Part shown: piece after piece, positions 1 to 10,262 of the stretch | Numbering within the stretch: the stretch's first letter is position 1 | Layout of the letters: each line of letters starts with the position of its first letter | Assembly (NCBI GenBank): GCA_037893245.1 | Contig: JBAIAA010000259.1 | Location: 1,526,194 to 1,590,193 of the forward strand | DNA: 64,000 nucleotides | Source of the DNA: Crossaster papposus | Taxonomy: Eukaryota; Echinodermata; Asteroidea; Velatida; Solasteridae | Reading direction: 5' to 3' | Translations under genes and position numbers: made by a program | Notes under the pieces: model-generated | What the model saw: only the letters and a program-made list of their open reading frames with translations | Database searches by the model: none | Told to the model about the DNA's origin: nothing

Positions 1-1310
1 CGTTCCAGTCTGTGTCTGTCCATGGCTCTTAGGTTACCGTACCAGGCAATCATACAAAAGGTAATGATAGATTGGATAACGCTTTGATAAAAAAGAAATA
101 AAATGTCTTTGCAAACATTGAATGATTTCAGCTTCCGGACAAAAAACATCCTCTGGTTAGCCTTAGCCACAAGTTTCTGAGAATTGATCTTCCAATTCAA
201 GTTGTTGTCAATGGAGGTACCAAGATACTTAATGTTATCGACCATTTCAACCCTAGTGCCATTAATATAAATAGGTTCAATACTGGTCTTGGTTTTACGG
301 AAGTCGAACACAATTTCTTTAGTCTTGGACACATTCAGTGTTAAATAATTAAGATCACACCATTTAACAAAATTAGCTACCTCTCTGCGATAAGCAGATT
401 CATCATCCATAGAAATCAATCCCGTCAGAGAGGTGTCATCAGCATATTTAATTATAGGGCATGATGTATCACCGATTCTATAGTCACTGGAGTACAGTGA
501 AAATAACACTGGGGACAACACACAGCCTTGAGGAGCTCCAGTGCTAATATTGGTGTTATTAGAAACTGAATTCATAAATAAAACCCTTTGAATTCGATCA
601 GTTAAAAAACTGTTTATCCACAAACAGATATGAGGATTGACACGCATTCTATCCATTTTACCAGTCAATAAATGAGGCTGAATTGTATTAAAAGCCGATG
701 AGAAGTCTACAAACAAAGTTCTGACATAGTTGTGAGTTTTATCCAAATGTTCGTAAATGTAATGCACAAGTGTTAAAATGGCATCATTCACACTTCTGCC
801 CGAACAATAGGCGAACTGGGCAGGGTCAGTGTAAGCCTTTGTCTGAACCAAGATAAGATCCTTAATTACACTTTCAAAACATTTCATAACTGACGATGTG
901 AGAGCAATAGGTCTAAAGTCATTCATAGCTGTGGGTTTGGGTATTTTTGGAATCGGTATAACAGTTGAGGTTTTCCAGATTTTGGGAATTATGTTAAAGT
1001 CCAGAGACCACTGAAACAGTCTTTGGAATACATTAGACAGCTCTTTATGACAAGACCTCAGGATTCTCCCAGAGATACCATCAGGACCTGACGCCTTGTT
1101 TCCCTTGATACGCTTGAAAGATTTCTCAATCGCAGGAACGCTGAGCTCAATCCTATTGGAGTCGTCTACTTGGCTCCGCAGATCGTCGCAAAGCTGGTTG
1201 TTGACTAGACTGAAGTCAGAGGCATCAAAACGGGTGTAGAACTGATTAAGATCATTGGCGAAAGTGTCAGGGTTGCCGGTTGGTAAATAGGAGTAAATAG
1301 GACCTTTCCA
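1..1310 (-). mobile_element. Rex1/CR1-type non-LTR retrotransposon fragment (reverse transcriptase)
   Basis: Read on the minus strand, one frame stays open from about 1310 to base 1 and runs off the window. In order it shows a palm/fingers region (NKASGPDGISGRIL, then FRPIALTSSVMKCFE), the block GAPQGCVLSPVLFSLY near 500-540, the catalytic YADDTSL block near 430-455, and a thumb region (LNVSKTKEIVFDFRK, then KYLGTSIDN). These are LINE RT motifs. The VSKTKE-VDFRK thumb signature is, as I know the family, typical of the Rex1/CR1 group. No endonuclease is visible and the upstream end stops abruptly at GTGGGC-rich repeats, so the copy is 5'-truncated. The C-terminal end lies outside the window. 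No stop interrupts the visible part. Confidence 0.85.
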
Positions 1311-1319
1311 AAGCCCAGA

Positions 1320-1702
1320 AGCAGCCCATCACAGCCCGAACAGCCTTTGCCAACTACCCAGCCAGCAAGCCCAAGTGGGCCCCATGTGGGTTGTGGTTGG
1401 GTTTGATGGGCTTAGGTGGGCTTGGGCTTGAAATGGGTTGCCCACATGGGTCCTGTGTGGGGCGACGGTGGGTTTTCAGTGGGCGTGGGCATCAAATGGG
1501 CACGATGTATGGGTCCAGTGTGGGGATTTGGTAGGCTAAGTGGGCCGTTTATAAACTGGGTTTTGATAGGGCTGGCCCAAGTGGGCCCTGTGTGGGATAT
1601 AATTATGTGGGCCCGGTGGGCTGTATTGTTAGTGGGTTTTGAGAGGGCTGTCTCATGTGGGCCCTGTGGGGGGTATAGGTGGGCCCGGTGGGCTGTATTA
1701 TT
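1320..1702. repeat. GTGGGC-rich minisatellite, left half (split by LINE insertion)
   Basis: Degenerate tandem repeats built on GTGGGCCCGGTGGGCTGTAT and GGCCCTGTGTGGGATATA. The last copies (1590-1702) match the 72-bp unit found at 3583-4060. The array stops at ..GGTGGGCTGTATTA exactly where the LINE 3' tail begins, and the same word continues after the LINE. The two blocks are therefore one array interrupted by the insertion. Open frames here are by-products of the repeat. Confidence 0.8.
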
Positions 1703-3582
1703 ATCATTATTATTATTATCTTTATTTTACCAGGGAGACCCATTCACATAAACTTGTGGTCTTCCATGGGGCCCTGGGAAATACAATTAAAATAATAAAA
1801 CCTAAATAAAGTTTTAAATATACTTTAAAGTAGAATGTACACAAAACATAAAATGGTAAAACAGTAAACACAAGAACAAAAATTAAACAATATAACACAT
1901 AATTAAATAAAAGTACATGTAGAGTAAAATAAGTAAAATTCCTATAAGAAATACACACAAATATATACGAGAATCAGAATAAAACTAATTCAAAATTTAG
2001 GAAAATCTGGCCAAAAAATAAAGGTTACGAATTGCAAGAGTTAAAATATTACAATAAAATAAACAGATAAAACTGGGTGGGTTTAAACAATTAAAATGAA
2101 ACAGCGAAAATTAAAATAATTAAGAGCCAGAAGTTAAAAGACTTGTCTTCAGAAGTGATTTAAAATGTGATAAAGATGGCGCCGAACGAATTTCAGTACT
2201 CAAGGTATTCCATATTCTGGTGCAATTAATGATTGGACTGTGTTTGTAGCACTCCGTTTTATACTTTGGGATAACCAAATTATTAGCTGTAGCTCCTATT
2301 GTATTGTAATGGTGTGCATCTGAAAGTTGTGTTACGTTATTTGTTAAATACGTCGGCGCAAGCCCATGAGTACATTTAAACATAAAAACTGCTTTTAGGT
2401 AAAAAAATCGTTCATGTAATGGCAACCATCCTAATTCTTTAAAAAGTTCACTCGATGGAGTGTCAAAACCCTTAGACAAGATTAAACGTGCTGCATACTT
2501 CTGTAACTTAATTAATTTATCATTGTGCATCTGATACCTATCTGACCAAATTTGTGAGCAGTAGTCGAAGTGTGGTAAAACAAAAGCGTTATACATTGTT
2601 TTTAGTACATGAAATGGAATACATGGTTTTGCGCGTCTCAAGATTGCAAGTTTTGTCTGTACCGTCTTGACAACACGATTAACATGGTCAGTCCATTTTA
2701 ACTCTTCATCAATTATTACTCCAAGGCATTTAGTACTGTTGACCCGTTTAATTAAACACTGGTTAACTGTCACTGTAATTTCACTCGAGTACTTCAATTT
2801 TGCCTTTGTGCCTATGATCATAACACTCGTTTTATCAAAATTTAGCACGAGTCTATTATTCTCTAACCATCTGCTTATTTGGTCTATCGCAACGGATAAT
2901 TTGTTTGCAACTTCATTCGCCGTCTTGCCGCTGACAGTAACAGTAGTGTCATCGGCAAACATGTCTACCATACCATCAGTAACTACAGGTGGCATGGAAT
3001 TCACATATATAGAGAATAATAGCGGACCTAGAATTGAGCCTTGGGGCACTCCGCTAACAACCTTTAATCGATCAGAGAAAACCTTTTTAAAACAGACCCT
3101 TTGAGTCCGATTTGACAAGTAGCTTGAGAACCAGTTCAGTGTACGATTTGAGCAGTCAAGTGCTTTCAATTTAATGAGAAGAATATTATGGTCAATTGTA
3201 TCAAATGCCATTCTTAGGTCAATAAAAGCCACTCCATTAAGTTGACCGTTTTCAATATTCCTGCTCCATTGATTGACAAGTTTGGCTAAAATGGTTGATG
3301 TGGAGTGCAAAGGTCGAAAGCCGGATTGATTAGCATGCATAAGTTCATTGTCGTTAATGTATGCATATAGCTGATCATAGACAGATTTTTCCAAAATTTT
3401 ACTGATAACTGGAAGGATAGAGATCGGTCGATAATTGCCTACGTCGGACTTTTCCCCAGCTTTGTATACCGGTATGACCTTTGCACTTTTCATAATTTGA
3501 GGTACCAGGCCGCATTGAAGAGACCGGTTAACCAGTTTAGTTAATGACTCGAGAACAGCAGGCAGAGCAATTTTTAGCAGGC
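1703..3582 (-). mobile_element. 5'-truncated L2/CR1-group LINE inserted in the minisatellite
   Basis: About 1.88 kb on the minus strand. The 3' end (low coordinates) is an ATT/ATC microsatellite tail at 1703-1725, followed by a roughly 400-bp 3' UTR and the RT ORF. The RT frame stays open right up to the junction at about 3582, where it meets minisatellite sequence. That is the mark of a 5'-truncated target-primed insertion. Confidence 0.85.
2120..3493 (-). CDS. LINE ORF2 fragment: reverse transcriptase (L2/CR1 group)
   Basis: 457 codons from the first ATG, but the frame is open upstream for about 29 more codons to the truncation point, so this ATG is not a biological start. RT blocks in order: KVIPVYKAGEKSDVGNYRPI near the start, SGFRPLHST, FIDLRMAFDTIDH, GVPQGSILGPLLFSIYVN, then the catalytic FADDTTV, and a thumb region with NFDKTSVMIIGT and KCLGVIIDEELKWTDHV. 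The C-terminal part has the conserved LQKYAARLIL and LGWLPLHERF segments of this clade. No endonuclease remains. There is no internal stop, so the copy is probably young, but it is a dead-on-arrival truncation. Confidence 0.88.
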   Translation of the reverse strand: MKSAKVIPVYKAGEKSDVGNYRPISILPVISKILEKSVYDQLYAYINDNELMHANQSGFRPLHSTSTILAKLVNQWSRNIENGQLNGVAFIDLRMAFDTIDHNILLIKLKALDCSNRTLNWFSSYLSNRTQRVCFKKVFSDRLKVVSGVPQGSILGPLLFSIYVNSMPPVVTDGMVDMFADDTTVTVSGKTANEVANKLSVAIDQISRWLENNRLVLNFDKTSVMIIGTKAKLKYSSEITVTVNQCLIKRVNSTKCLGVIIDEELKWTDHVNRVVKTVQTKLAILRRAKPCIPFHVLKTMYNAFVLPHFDYCSQIWSDRYQMHNDKLIKLQKYAARLILSKGFDTPSSELFKELGWLPLHERFFYLKAVFMFKCTHGLAPTYLTNNVTQLSDAHHYNTIGATANNLVIPKYKTECYKHSPIINCTRIWNTLSTEIRSAPSLSHFKSLLKTSLLTSGS

Positions 3583-4060
3583 TAAAAGTGGGTCCTGTAT
3601 GGGATATAGGTGGGCCCGGTGGGCTGTATTGTACATGGGCTTTGGGAGGGCTGTCCCAAATGGGCTCTGGGTGGGATATAGGTGGGCCCGATGGGCTGTA
3701 TTGTACGTGGGCTTTGGAAGGGCTGGCCCAAGTGGGCCCTGTGTGGGATATAGGTGGGCATGGTGGGCTGTATTGTAAGTGGGCTTTGGGAGGGCTGGCC
3801 TAAGTGGGTCCTGTATGGGATATAGGTGGGCCCGGTGGGCTGTATTGTACATGGGCTTTGGGAGGGCTGGCCCAAGTGGGCCCTGTGTGTGATATAGTTG
3901 GGCCCGGTGGGCTGGTGTAAGTGGGCTTTGAAAGGGCTGGCCCAAGTGAGACCTCTGTGGGATATAGGTGGGCCCGGTGGGCTGTATTGTAAATGGGTTT
4001 CAAGAGGGCTGGCCAACAAGTGGGCTATGTGTGGTATATAGGTGGACGAGGTGGGCTGTA
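3583..4060. repeat. 72-bp minisatellite, right half
   Basis: The marker GGGATATA(GG) recurs at 3601, 3673, 3745, 3817, 3889 (variant), 3959 and 4033 (variant), which gives spacings of 72, 72, 72, 72, 70 and 74. Each unit carries GTGGGCCCGGTGGGCTGTAT, a GGGCTTTGGGAGGGCTGG segment and AAGTGGGCCCTGTGTGGG. The array is G-rich on the + strand. Confidence 0.9.
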
Positions 4061-5935
4061 CAACACTGTTATGGCCGATGGCGGTTTGCCTAAAGGTCAC
4101 ATTCTTGCCCTCTGATTTAACCCTTAATAATAAGGTACCACTTTTGTGGCAGTGACCTCGCATACCACAGAAAAACCGTTACTGCTGTGTGACTCGACTG
4201 CCTTGTGAGCAACATTTGAATTTTGGAGACGGATCGAGCAGGTACATCGCACATCGTTTTACATGAAAACAACTGGTTATTCGTGGATATAAATGCAGTT
4301 TGCCTGTCAACATACAACTAAAGTTTATTCCTGTAACGCAAGCCTTTGCTGAATGACTGTAGCTTTCTTTGAAAGGAATTTTAAGTTACGTGCAGAGAAA
4401 CATTCTGTTTAACTGGTAAGTTCATTGTTATTCAAATCTTATGCCCAATTTTCCACTTGTAACGTTTTACGACACGGTTTAGATTACTTCAAATTTTACA
4501 CTGCTGTATGGCTTTTTGTGAGTGTTGATCTGTGAGTCAACCTACTATTCATTAATTCTATTTCCATGCAACAAACGGCTATATTTTGGCATCATTTGGC
4601 CAATTTCAAATTCGCTCGGGCGTAAACAATAATTGTAAATGGGAATAAAGAAGAGACAACCATCTTTGTGGATTGCAACTCCGGTCAGCAATTTTAAACT
4701 TAATCATGCTGACTGTTTTTATTTTAAAGTTCTTGTTGAGCCTACATTTGGGACATTTCGTGACTCCTGAAAACATTGAAAGCTAAAATGCTGGATGAGT
4801 CTTCAAAATGCATACGTCTTTCAGACCGTATTTTCTTTTTCTTGGTTTTGTTTATTTGTTTATTTCTTTTATGTTTTAGGAGCCACCAAGAAGAACAGTC
4901 AAACCGATACTGAGGAATCGAAGCGCACAGGCTGGCTAGCAACAAGGTTGGACCATGGACGTGACAGAGATGAGACAGCGGATCAGCGAGCACACTTGAA
5001 GACGAAGTAATCAAGAAACAAGCTGCCGCAATTAAGTTAGTCACTGAGCAAAACAAATAAGGAAATAATTGTTAAACTGTTTCGGTTACATGTTTAGGAA
5101 GTATACTTGTTGATAGTTTTAATCAGGTTAATATCTACAGTGGTAAAATTTCATCGTGCATTTGTAAATTTTGGCAAACCACATTTCATGGCGTTTTAAC
5201 CTGCCTGTCAAATTATATTTCCCAGGTACTTAACGATTATTTCATTCGAGTTATTTCAAAGACGAGTGGCTTGGCCGTGATGCAATAGACTTAAATCCAG
5301 ATGTAGTATATTTAGTATTTTTACCAATTTACTCATCACAACGATTCCCACAGCTAATTGTGCTACACTATAATATAAAGCTATGTACACATGGACATAA
5401 TGTTTAGTCGGACTCATCTATAGTTTAGATATTTTTATCAGAGAAATAAAAAAGGTGTTTATTGGGTCCTGTTTGGGGAAACAGTATATCCTAGAAATAT
5501 CCATCAAAGAAACCATTCTATGATCTTAATCTGCATAGCTTGGATTAACTAAACCGTCTTTTGTAAAAGAGACATATTGTTAGTAAACCCAGTTCTCTTA
5601 TGGCATCGAGTTGGCCGTGCATTTGACTCACAAATCATGTTTTAAAATAATCTAAATTATTAATAAGTTCCAAATAATTATTACCATTGCGAATTCTGGT
5701 TATTAAAGTACGTTTTGACAAGACACACGTACAACTGTTTGTCACTGGTTTTGCATGCTTTCTTCTATTCCGACGACCTGAATTTGCTATAGTATATCCG
5801 GTCCGTAATATCCCACAATAAACCGATTTCATATAGTGTGGGTGCTCCTAATTTAATTGAATTGAATTAAATTGAATAATGATCGAGACCATGCTAACTT
5901 GTGTACAAGAGATGCAAGGCCCAGATGGATCTATA
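4061..5935. other. Interval with no recognised gene
   Basis: AT-rich sequence without a recognisable conserved reading frame. A pyrimidine tract ending in TTTTATGTTTTAG at about 4880 looks like a 3' splice site and is followed by a short frame that ends at 5010. I could not connect it to any known protein, so I do not call an exon. Confidence 0.4.
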
Positions 5936-5984
5936 CAACTGGTGGGCTGCCCATTAATGTGACCCACCTTATACGTACATTTTG

Positions 5985-6300
5985 CCAACTTATAACCCAG
6001 TTAAAGCACATAATGAGCCCACACAGGACCCACATAGGACCCGCATGAATTTATGTGGGCTTGCCCATTTGGGGCCCAACTGGCGCCGGCGGAAAAATCT
6101 CTGTGGGCCCCAACTGGGCAGCCCACATGGGACCCATGAGGGAGCCCATTTGGAGCCCACTTGTGCCCCATGTGGGGCCCACTTATACCCCGGTTAAAGC
6201 TCAGAAGGGACCCACACAGGACCCACATGGGACCCACACGGGGCGGGCGCACGAATTTATGTGGGCTTGCCCATTTGGGCCCCATGTGGGGCCCACTAGG
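5985..6300. repeat. Pair of ~200-bp direct repeats rich in GTGGGCCCC
   Basis: Two copies of a unit beginning CTTATAxCCCxGTTAAAGC (about 5988 and 6183). Each continues through CCCACACAGGACCCACAT and ATTTATGTGGGCTTGCCC (6054 and 6256). They are related in composition, but not in unit length, to the 72-bp minisatellite. They directly abut the gene-like segment that follows. Confidence 0.7.
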
Positions 6301-6302
6301 GA

Positions 6303-7040
6303 ATGTTGACTGGGTACGTTCGAGACAGCCTGCTGACCATGTCCAAGGCCAAGTACAAGAAGACAAGGTCCACCATCAACAGGTTGCTGTCTGACCTGAT
6401 GGATGAGGACCTGATGGATGAGGACAGTGATGATGACATTCCAAGTGCCATGGGAGCTCCCCCATCCAAGAAACCCAGCAAGCCCGCCACTCTCAAGCAC
6501 CTCACCAACTGCGGCCCAGTTCAGCACCGTCATTTGGCTCGTACGGCTCCTCAGCACCATCAACCTCCGAGCAGTATCAGCCAGCTCCCCGCATGTGGAG
6601 AAACGTGCCTCCAGCATCATAAGTGTGAGGTTCACAATCTATGGAGTGTACTCCATAGATTGTGAACCTCACACTGATGATGCTGGAGGAGCAGTACCAG
6701 CAACCCTTACAGAATCCACATCAGCAGAAGCCTCCACATCCTTCTCTACATCACATGATGCCTTCACCTCAGCAACCTTCTCAGCAAACTCAACAGCAGC
6801 AGCAGCAGGAACAGTGCACCCCAACAGTGTCTGCCGCCTTGGGTTCTGCTGACCAGGTACTGAGGAACCAGCCCAGTCCAACCCAGCCTAGTTCAGGCAC
6901 AGCCTTCAGACCAGCTTCCCGAACATTTCCGGTCTGTCCAACATCTAAGGACTTAGTGGCTACCTGGATTCTCCTCTGGATCTCGGTTCTCAGGATGGGG
7001 AACTCCCAACACCAAAAGGAAAGAAGTCGTGACTGTTGTG
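6303..7040 (+). pseudogene. Unidentified S/P/Q-rich gene-like segment, broken
   Basis: The sequence looks exonic but switches frame. A first stretch (about 6303-6480) reads a basic patch KAKYKKTRSTINRLL followed by an acidic MDEDLMDEDSDDD run. The frame then changes to a Ser/Pro/Gln-rich segment (about 6495-6620) containing YQPAPRMWRNVPPAS. A hairpin (6608-6689) follows, then a Gln/His/Pro-rich stretch with a polyglutamine (CAG) run near 6795-6815. Another frame near 6960-7020 reads GELPTPKRKE. The composition resembles low-complexity regions of transcriptional cofactors, but I do not recognise the parent gene. The absence of introns, the frame changes and the inverted duplication suggest a decayed retrocopy or captured exon. 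It ends before the Gypsy element. Confidence 0.4.
6608..6689. repeat. Near-perfect 82-bp palindrome (40-bp arms)
   Basis: The left arm CCTCCAGCATCAT..GGAGT and right arm ACTCC..ATGATGCTGGAGG are reverse complements over 40 bp with one mismatch (A/C at the 14th arm base), separated by 2 bp. It lies inside the gene-like segment and reverses its own exonic sequence. It therefore looks like a local template-switch inversion rather than a transposon end. Confidence 0.9.
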
Positions 7041-7120
7041 ATAAAGTAGCGGGTTATACATCAAGTCAAAGTAGTGTAGTTTACAGTGTAGTCCAATTAA
7101 ATTTCAATTAAAAAAGTATG

Positions 7121-7124
7121 ATAA
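7121..7124. repeat. Target-site duplication ATAA, left copy (Gypsy)
   Basis: ATAA immediately before the 5' LTR (TGTGGTGG..) is matched by ATAA at 23937-23940 immediately after the 3' LTR (..CATCACA). A 4-bp duplication is usual for Ty3/Gypsy integrases and confirms that the two LTRs belong to one insertion. Confidence 0.85.
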
Positions 7125-7736
7125 TGTGGTGGACGCAAGTGCGCCCTCGCTTGACAGGCATGATTTCCCGCGCTTTGGCGATCTCGCATCGTCAATGACC
7201 TCGTTAAACGGTTGAACAGAATTTAACATACATTGTACATGTACATGTATTATTTTGTCTGTTAAAATCGCAGAGTTTCGTGGGACGACCTACATGTACT
7301 GAGTGTCCTACTCGATTATCCAGGACTGGGTGAGTCGAGAATACGACCCTTTAAGTTCAATTAATTTGATGTATTTTTAGTGTTGTTTTTGGCTATGCCT
7401 CGCCAGGACCTAACGTTAAAGTCATACAGTGCTAGTGATATGTATGTGTATTGAAATGCACATGTGCGATGAAATTGTTGCACATGTACTCGAATGTATG
7501 CATGATGTATTATGGCATATATTGTATTCATTATACAGGGTGTTTGTTTATTGGAGTTCTGCCAATTAAATAGATGACCAGTGAGTGGTGTCACAGTTGC
7601 AGTGCCTTGCTGAGTGAAATCTGAGTTACTTACCACCAGTCCGCCTCCAAGCCGTGGTCCAACCAGGGATTCGGATCCCATCCCCGTTGAGGGTTAGCTT
7701 CAACAATTACTGCTACCATCAGTAGCTACCATCACA
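7125..7736 (+). repeat. 5' long terminal repeat (Gypsy)
   Basis: 612 bp beginning TGTGGTGGACGC and ending AGCTACCATCACA (TG..CA ends). It matches 23328-23936 almost throughout. The visible differences cluster before position 7370, and the last ~350 bp are nearly identical to the 3' LTR. It contains an ACATGTACATGTA run near 7235-7250. Confidence 0.95.
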
Positions 7737-7738
7737 AG

Positions 7739-7760
7739 TGGCGTCGTAGACAGGATTGCG
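7739..7760 (+). promoter_or_regulatory. Primer-binding-site-like segment
   Basis: Two bases after the 5' LTR comes TGGCGTCGTAGACAGGATT. It starts with TGG, the complement of a tRNA CCA end, and its AGGATT block resembles the complement of a T-arm. The identity of the priming tRNA (perhaps serine-like) cannot be settled by eye. Confidence 0.6.
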
Positions 7761-8527
7761 ACTCGGAGAAAGACTATGATGATAACCAGTCTTCAGCATG
7801 TAACTATGGTGGCCCTGAAGGGACACGCAGATCGTGAATATTGACGTCAATATTCGCGACAAATTTCACGACTTTCCTCAAAGTCGCGAATATTGACGTC
7901 AATATTGACGTCAATATTCACGACTTTCCCCAAAAGTCGCGAATATTGACGTCAAATTTGACGTCGATATTCGCGTCAAATTTCACGACTTTCCCCGAAA
8001 GTCGCGAATATTGACGTCAATATTCGCGACAAAATTCACGACTTTCCTCAAAGTCGCGAATATTGACGTCAATATTGACGTCAATATTGACGACTTTCCC
8101 CAAAAGTCGCGAATATTGACGTCAAATTTGACGTCAATATTCACGACTTTCCCCAAAAGTCGCGAATATTGACGTCAAATTTGACGTCAATATTCACGAC
8201 TTGCCCCCAAAGTCGCAAATATTTTGACGCGAATTTTTTTCCAGCAAGCTAGGTTTTGGCTAGTCTTGTTTCGGGGCGATCCGGCGATCGCGAATTTATT
8301 TTTATAAAATTATATTTTTCGGAATAATTACAGGATATCTAGCGCGATCATTTTGCTGGATGCCTAGAATAATAATTTACCTTCAAATTTACCTTTAAGT
8401 TCAGTTCACGAGATTTGTAAGCATGTATCACTTCGGTCAAGCCAGTTCGATATTCCCGCTGCGATTTTTTTTTGAGATAAACATTTCAGCGATTGCGTGC
8501 AAAAGCATAGCGGGGTACCAGCGAATT

Positions 8528-8775
8528 TAAAGAGATCGTCGTGTTCTAAAGTTATTAAGTAACATTTTTTGTTTACGTTTTGGTGTTTTCAGGTGTTTTG
8601 TGTGGCCAAACTTTTGTTCGAACAAAGTTCCCATCGTCTTTTCGATTTCACAAGAAAATGCACAAAATGCGGATTCGGTTACCACGTCCCCCATAGCCTT
8701 GTGTGCATTTGTCTGCCGGGTTTGTCTGCCGAGAAAAATTGTTGGACCTTGTTGTGCACGTGCGCAGTTGGAATG
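8528..8775. repeat. Dispersed repeat, copy 1 (matches 58861-59120)
   Basis: AGAGATCGTCGTGTTCTAAA.. through GTGCGCAGTTGGAAT is about 90% identical by eye to 58861-59120 in the same orientation. Reading frames on both strands are conserved between the copies simply because the DNA is, so no protein is called. Confidence 0.75.
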
Positions 8776-8784
8776 TCGAAGTGG

Positions 8785-9095
8785 CTTATACACAGGTATA
8801 ACTGCGTGCAGAACACATGCTGTAAAGGGATATCCTTTTACAAATCAAGTGCTCAGCAGTGCCATAGAATCATAATTTACCTTCAAATAAGTAAGATATT
8901 TCTTAATAATTCGGTAGTAAATATTTTTGATGTCTGCAAATGGTGTATCCTACCTTTAAGTTCAGTTCACGAGATTTGTAAGCATTTATCTTCGGTCACG
9001 TCAGTGCAGAACTAATACACAGGTATAACTGCGTGCAGAGCACATGCTGTAAAGGGATATCCTTTTACAAATCAAGTGCTCAGCAGTGCCATGTC
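8785..9095. repeat. ~80-bp direct repeat within the MITE loop
   Basis: ACACAGGTATAACTGCGTGC.. to ..CTCAGCAGTGCCAT occurs at about 8788-8865 and again at about 9015-9092, nearly identical. The word CCTTTAAGTTCAGTTCACGA also recurs three times (near 8390, 8952 and 9130). This suggests internal duplication of the MITE core. Confidence 0.7.
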
Positions 9096-9750
9096 AAATT
9101 TTACCTTAAATATTTTTGATGTCTGCAAAGCTACCTTTAAGTTCAGTTCACGAGATTTGTTTCTGAACTTGAAACAAATCCACTGATCTCTTGTGACAAT
9201 CGAGGGCGCCCTCAATAAGCCCGTTTTCTGAGTATGGATGATCGACGAACAACTGCATAGACGGACGGCTAGCCCGGACAAATAAAAAACTCAGTCTTGG
9301 AGCAAGACTAGCCAAAACCTAGCTTGTGGAAAAAAATTCGCGTCAAAATATTTGCGACTTTGGGGGCAAGTCGCGAATATTGACGTCAAATTTGACGTCA
9401 ATATTCGCGACTTTTGGGGAAAGTCGTGAATATTGACGTCAAATTTGACGTCAATATTCGCGACTTTTGGGGAAAGTCGTGAATATTGACGTCAATATTG
9501 ACGTCAATATTCGCGACTTTGAGGAAAGTCGTGAATTTTGTCGCGAATATTGACGTCAATATTCGCGACTTTCGGGGAAAGTCGTGAAATTTGACGCGAA
9601 TATCGACGTTAAATTTGACGTCAATATTCGCGACTTTTTGGGAAAGTCGTGAATATATTCGCGACTTTGAGGAAAGTCGTGAAATTTGTCGTGAATATTG
9701 ACGTCAATATTCACGATCTGCGGAGTCCCTTCAGGGCCACCATATGTAAC

Positions 9751-10262
9751 AGCACAAGACACCCCATGCCTGGAGCCCATTGAGAACGAGCCGGTGATGC
9801 AAGTGTTTATACTTATATGTATAATTATAATTGTGTTAGGCAATGAGGTTGAACTAATTTCACTGGGTTAGTCTACGTGTATGCTGTTCAAGTTCTATAA
9901 ATTTGTTTGGCTGGTCGTGGCTGTGCTTTTGCCATGAAATGTTCACTCATGCTGAACAGCGTGTTGTTTCGTTGAAAATTCCTTGTATAATACAGAGTGG
10001 CTCTTCCTCGTTGTCCAACATCAAGTGATAGCCACATGTAATATTGTAGACGGGTGGTCCCATAATGCCAGCTGTTTGCTTTTAGACATAAGATTTTTAA
10101 TTCGGCTTTTAGTTTGTAAATATTTTTGCCTTGGTGGAATTGGGCAGTACAACTACGTGTTGTTGAACATGCTGAATTCTTAATGTTATGTTCAGAAATT
10201 TGTAACTAAAACCATTGAAGCTGTGAGTTCTAGGTTTGTTGTGAGTATATAATTGTGTAACT
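9751..10262 (+). other. Gypsy leader region between MITE and gag
   Basis: Untranslated leader of the Gypsy element that resumes after the MITE's second TGTAAC. There are no convincing ORFs or repeats. It ends at the gag start codon ATG (10263). Confidence 0.6.

Larger units (their letters stand above)
7805..9744. mobile_element. 1.94-kb foldback MITE with CRE-like repeat arms (GGTGGCCCTGAAGGGAC family)
   Basis: The ends are TATGGTGGCCCTGAAGGGA and its complement TCCCTTCAGGGCCACCATA, flanked on both sides by TGTAAC (7799-7804 and 9745-9750), a 6-bp target duplication. Each arm is about 450-465 bp and is packed with ATTGACGTCAAT and AAAGTCGCGAATATT words. The arms close at CTAGGTTTTGGCTAGTCTTG (about 8250) and its complement (about 9305). 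The loop (8271-9294) holds a dispersed repeat and a duplicated ~80-bp block. There is no transposase ORF. It sits in the Gypsy leader between primer site and gag. A 150-bp miniature relative lies at 32296-32445. Confidence 0.88.

Noticed and set aside
3574..4163. Pro/His/Thr-rich and Gly/Trp-rich ORFs over the 72-bp repeats
   Set aside because: The 72-bp period is a multiple of three, so open frames repeat mechanically on both strands.
4860..5010. Host exon after a splice-acceptor-like tract
   Set aside because: Short frame, no donor of quality, no similarity I could recognise.
8527..9015. Overlapping ORFs on both strands, partly conserved in the copy at 58861
   Set aside because: Conservation is equal in all frames, so it reflects DNA similarity of a dispersed repeat rather than protein selection.
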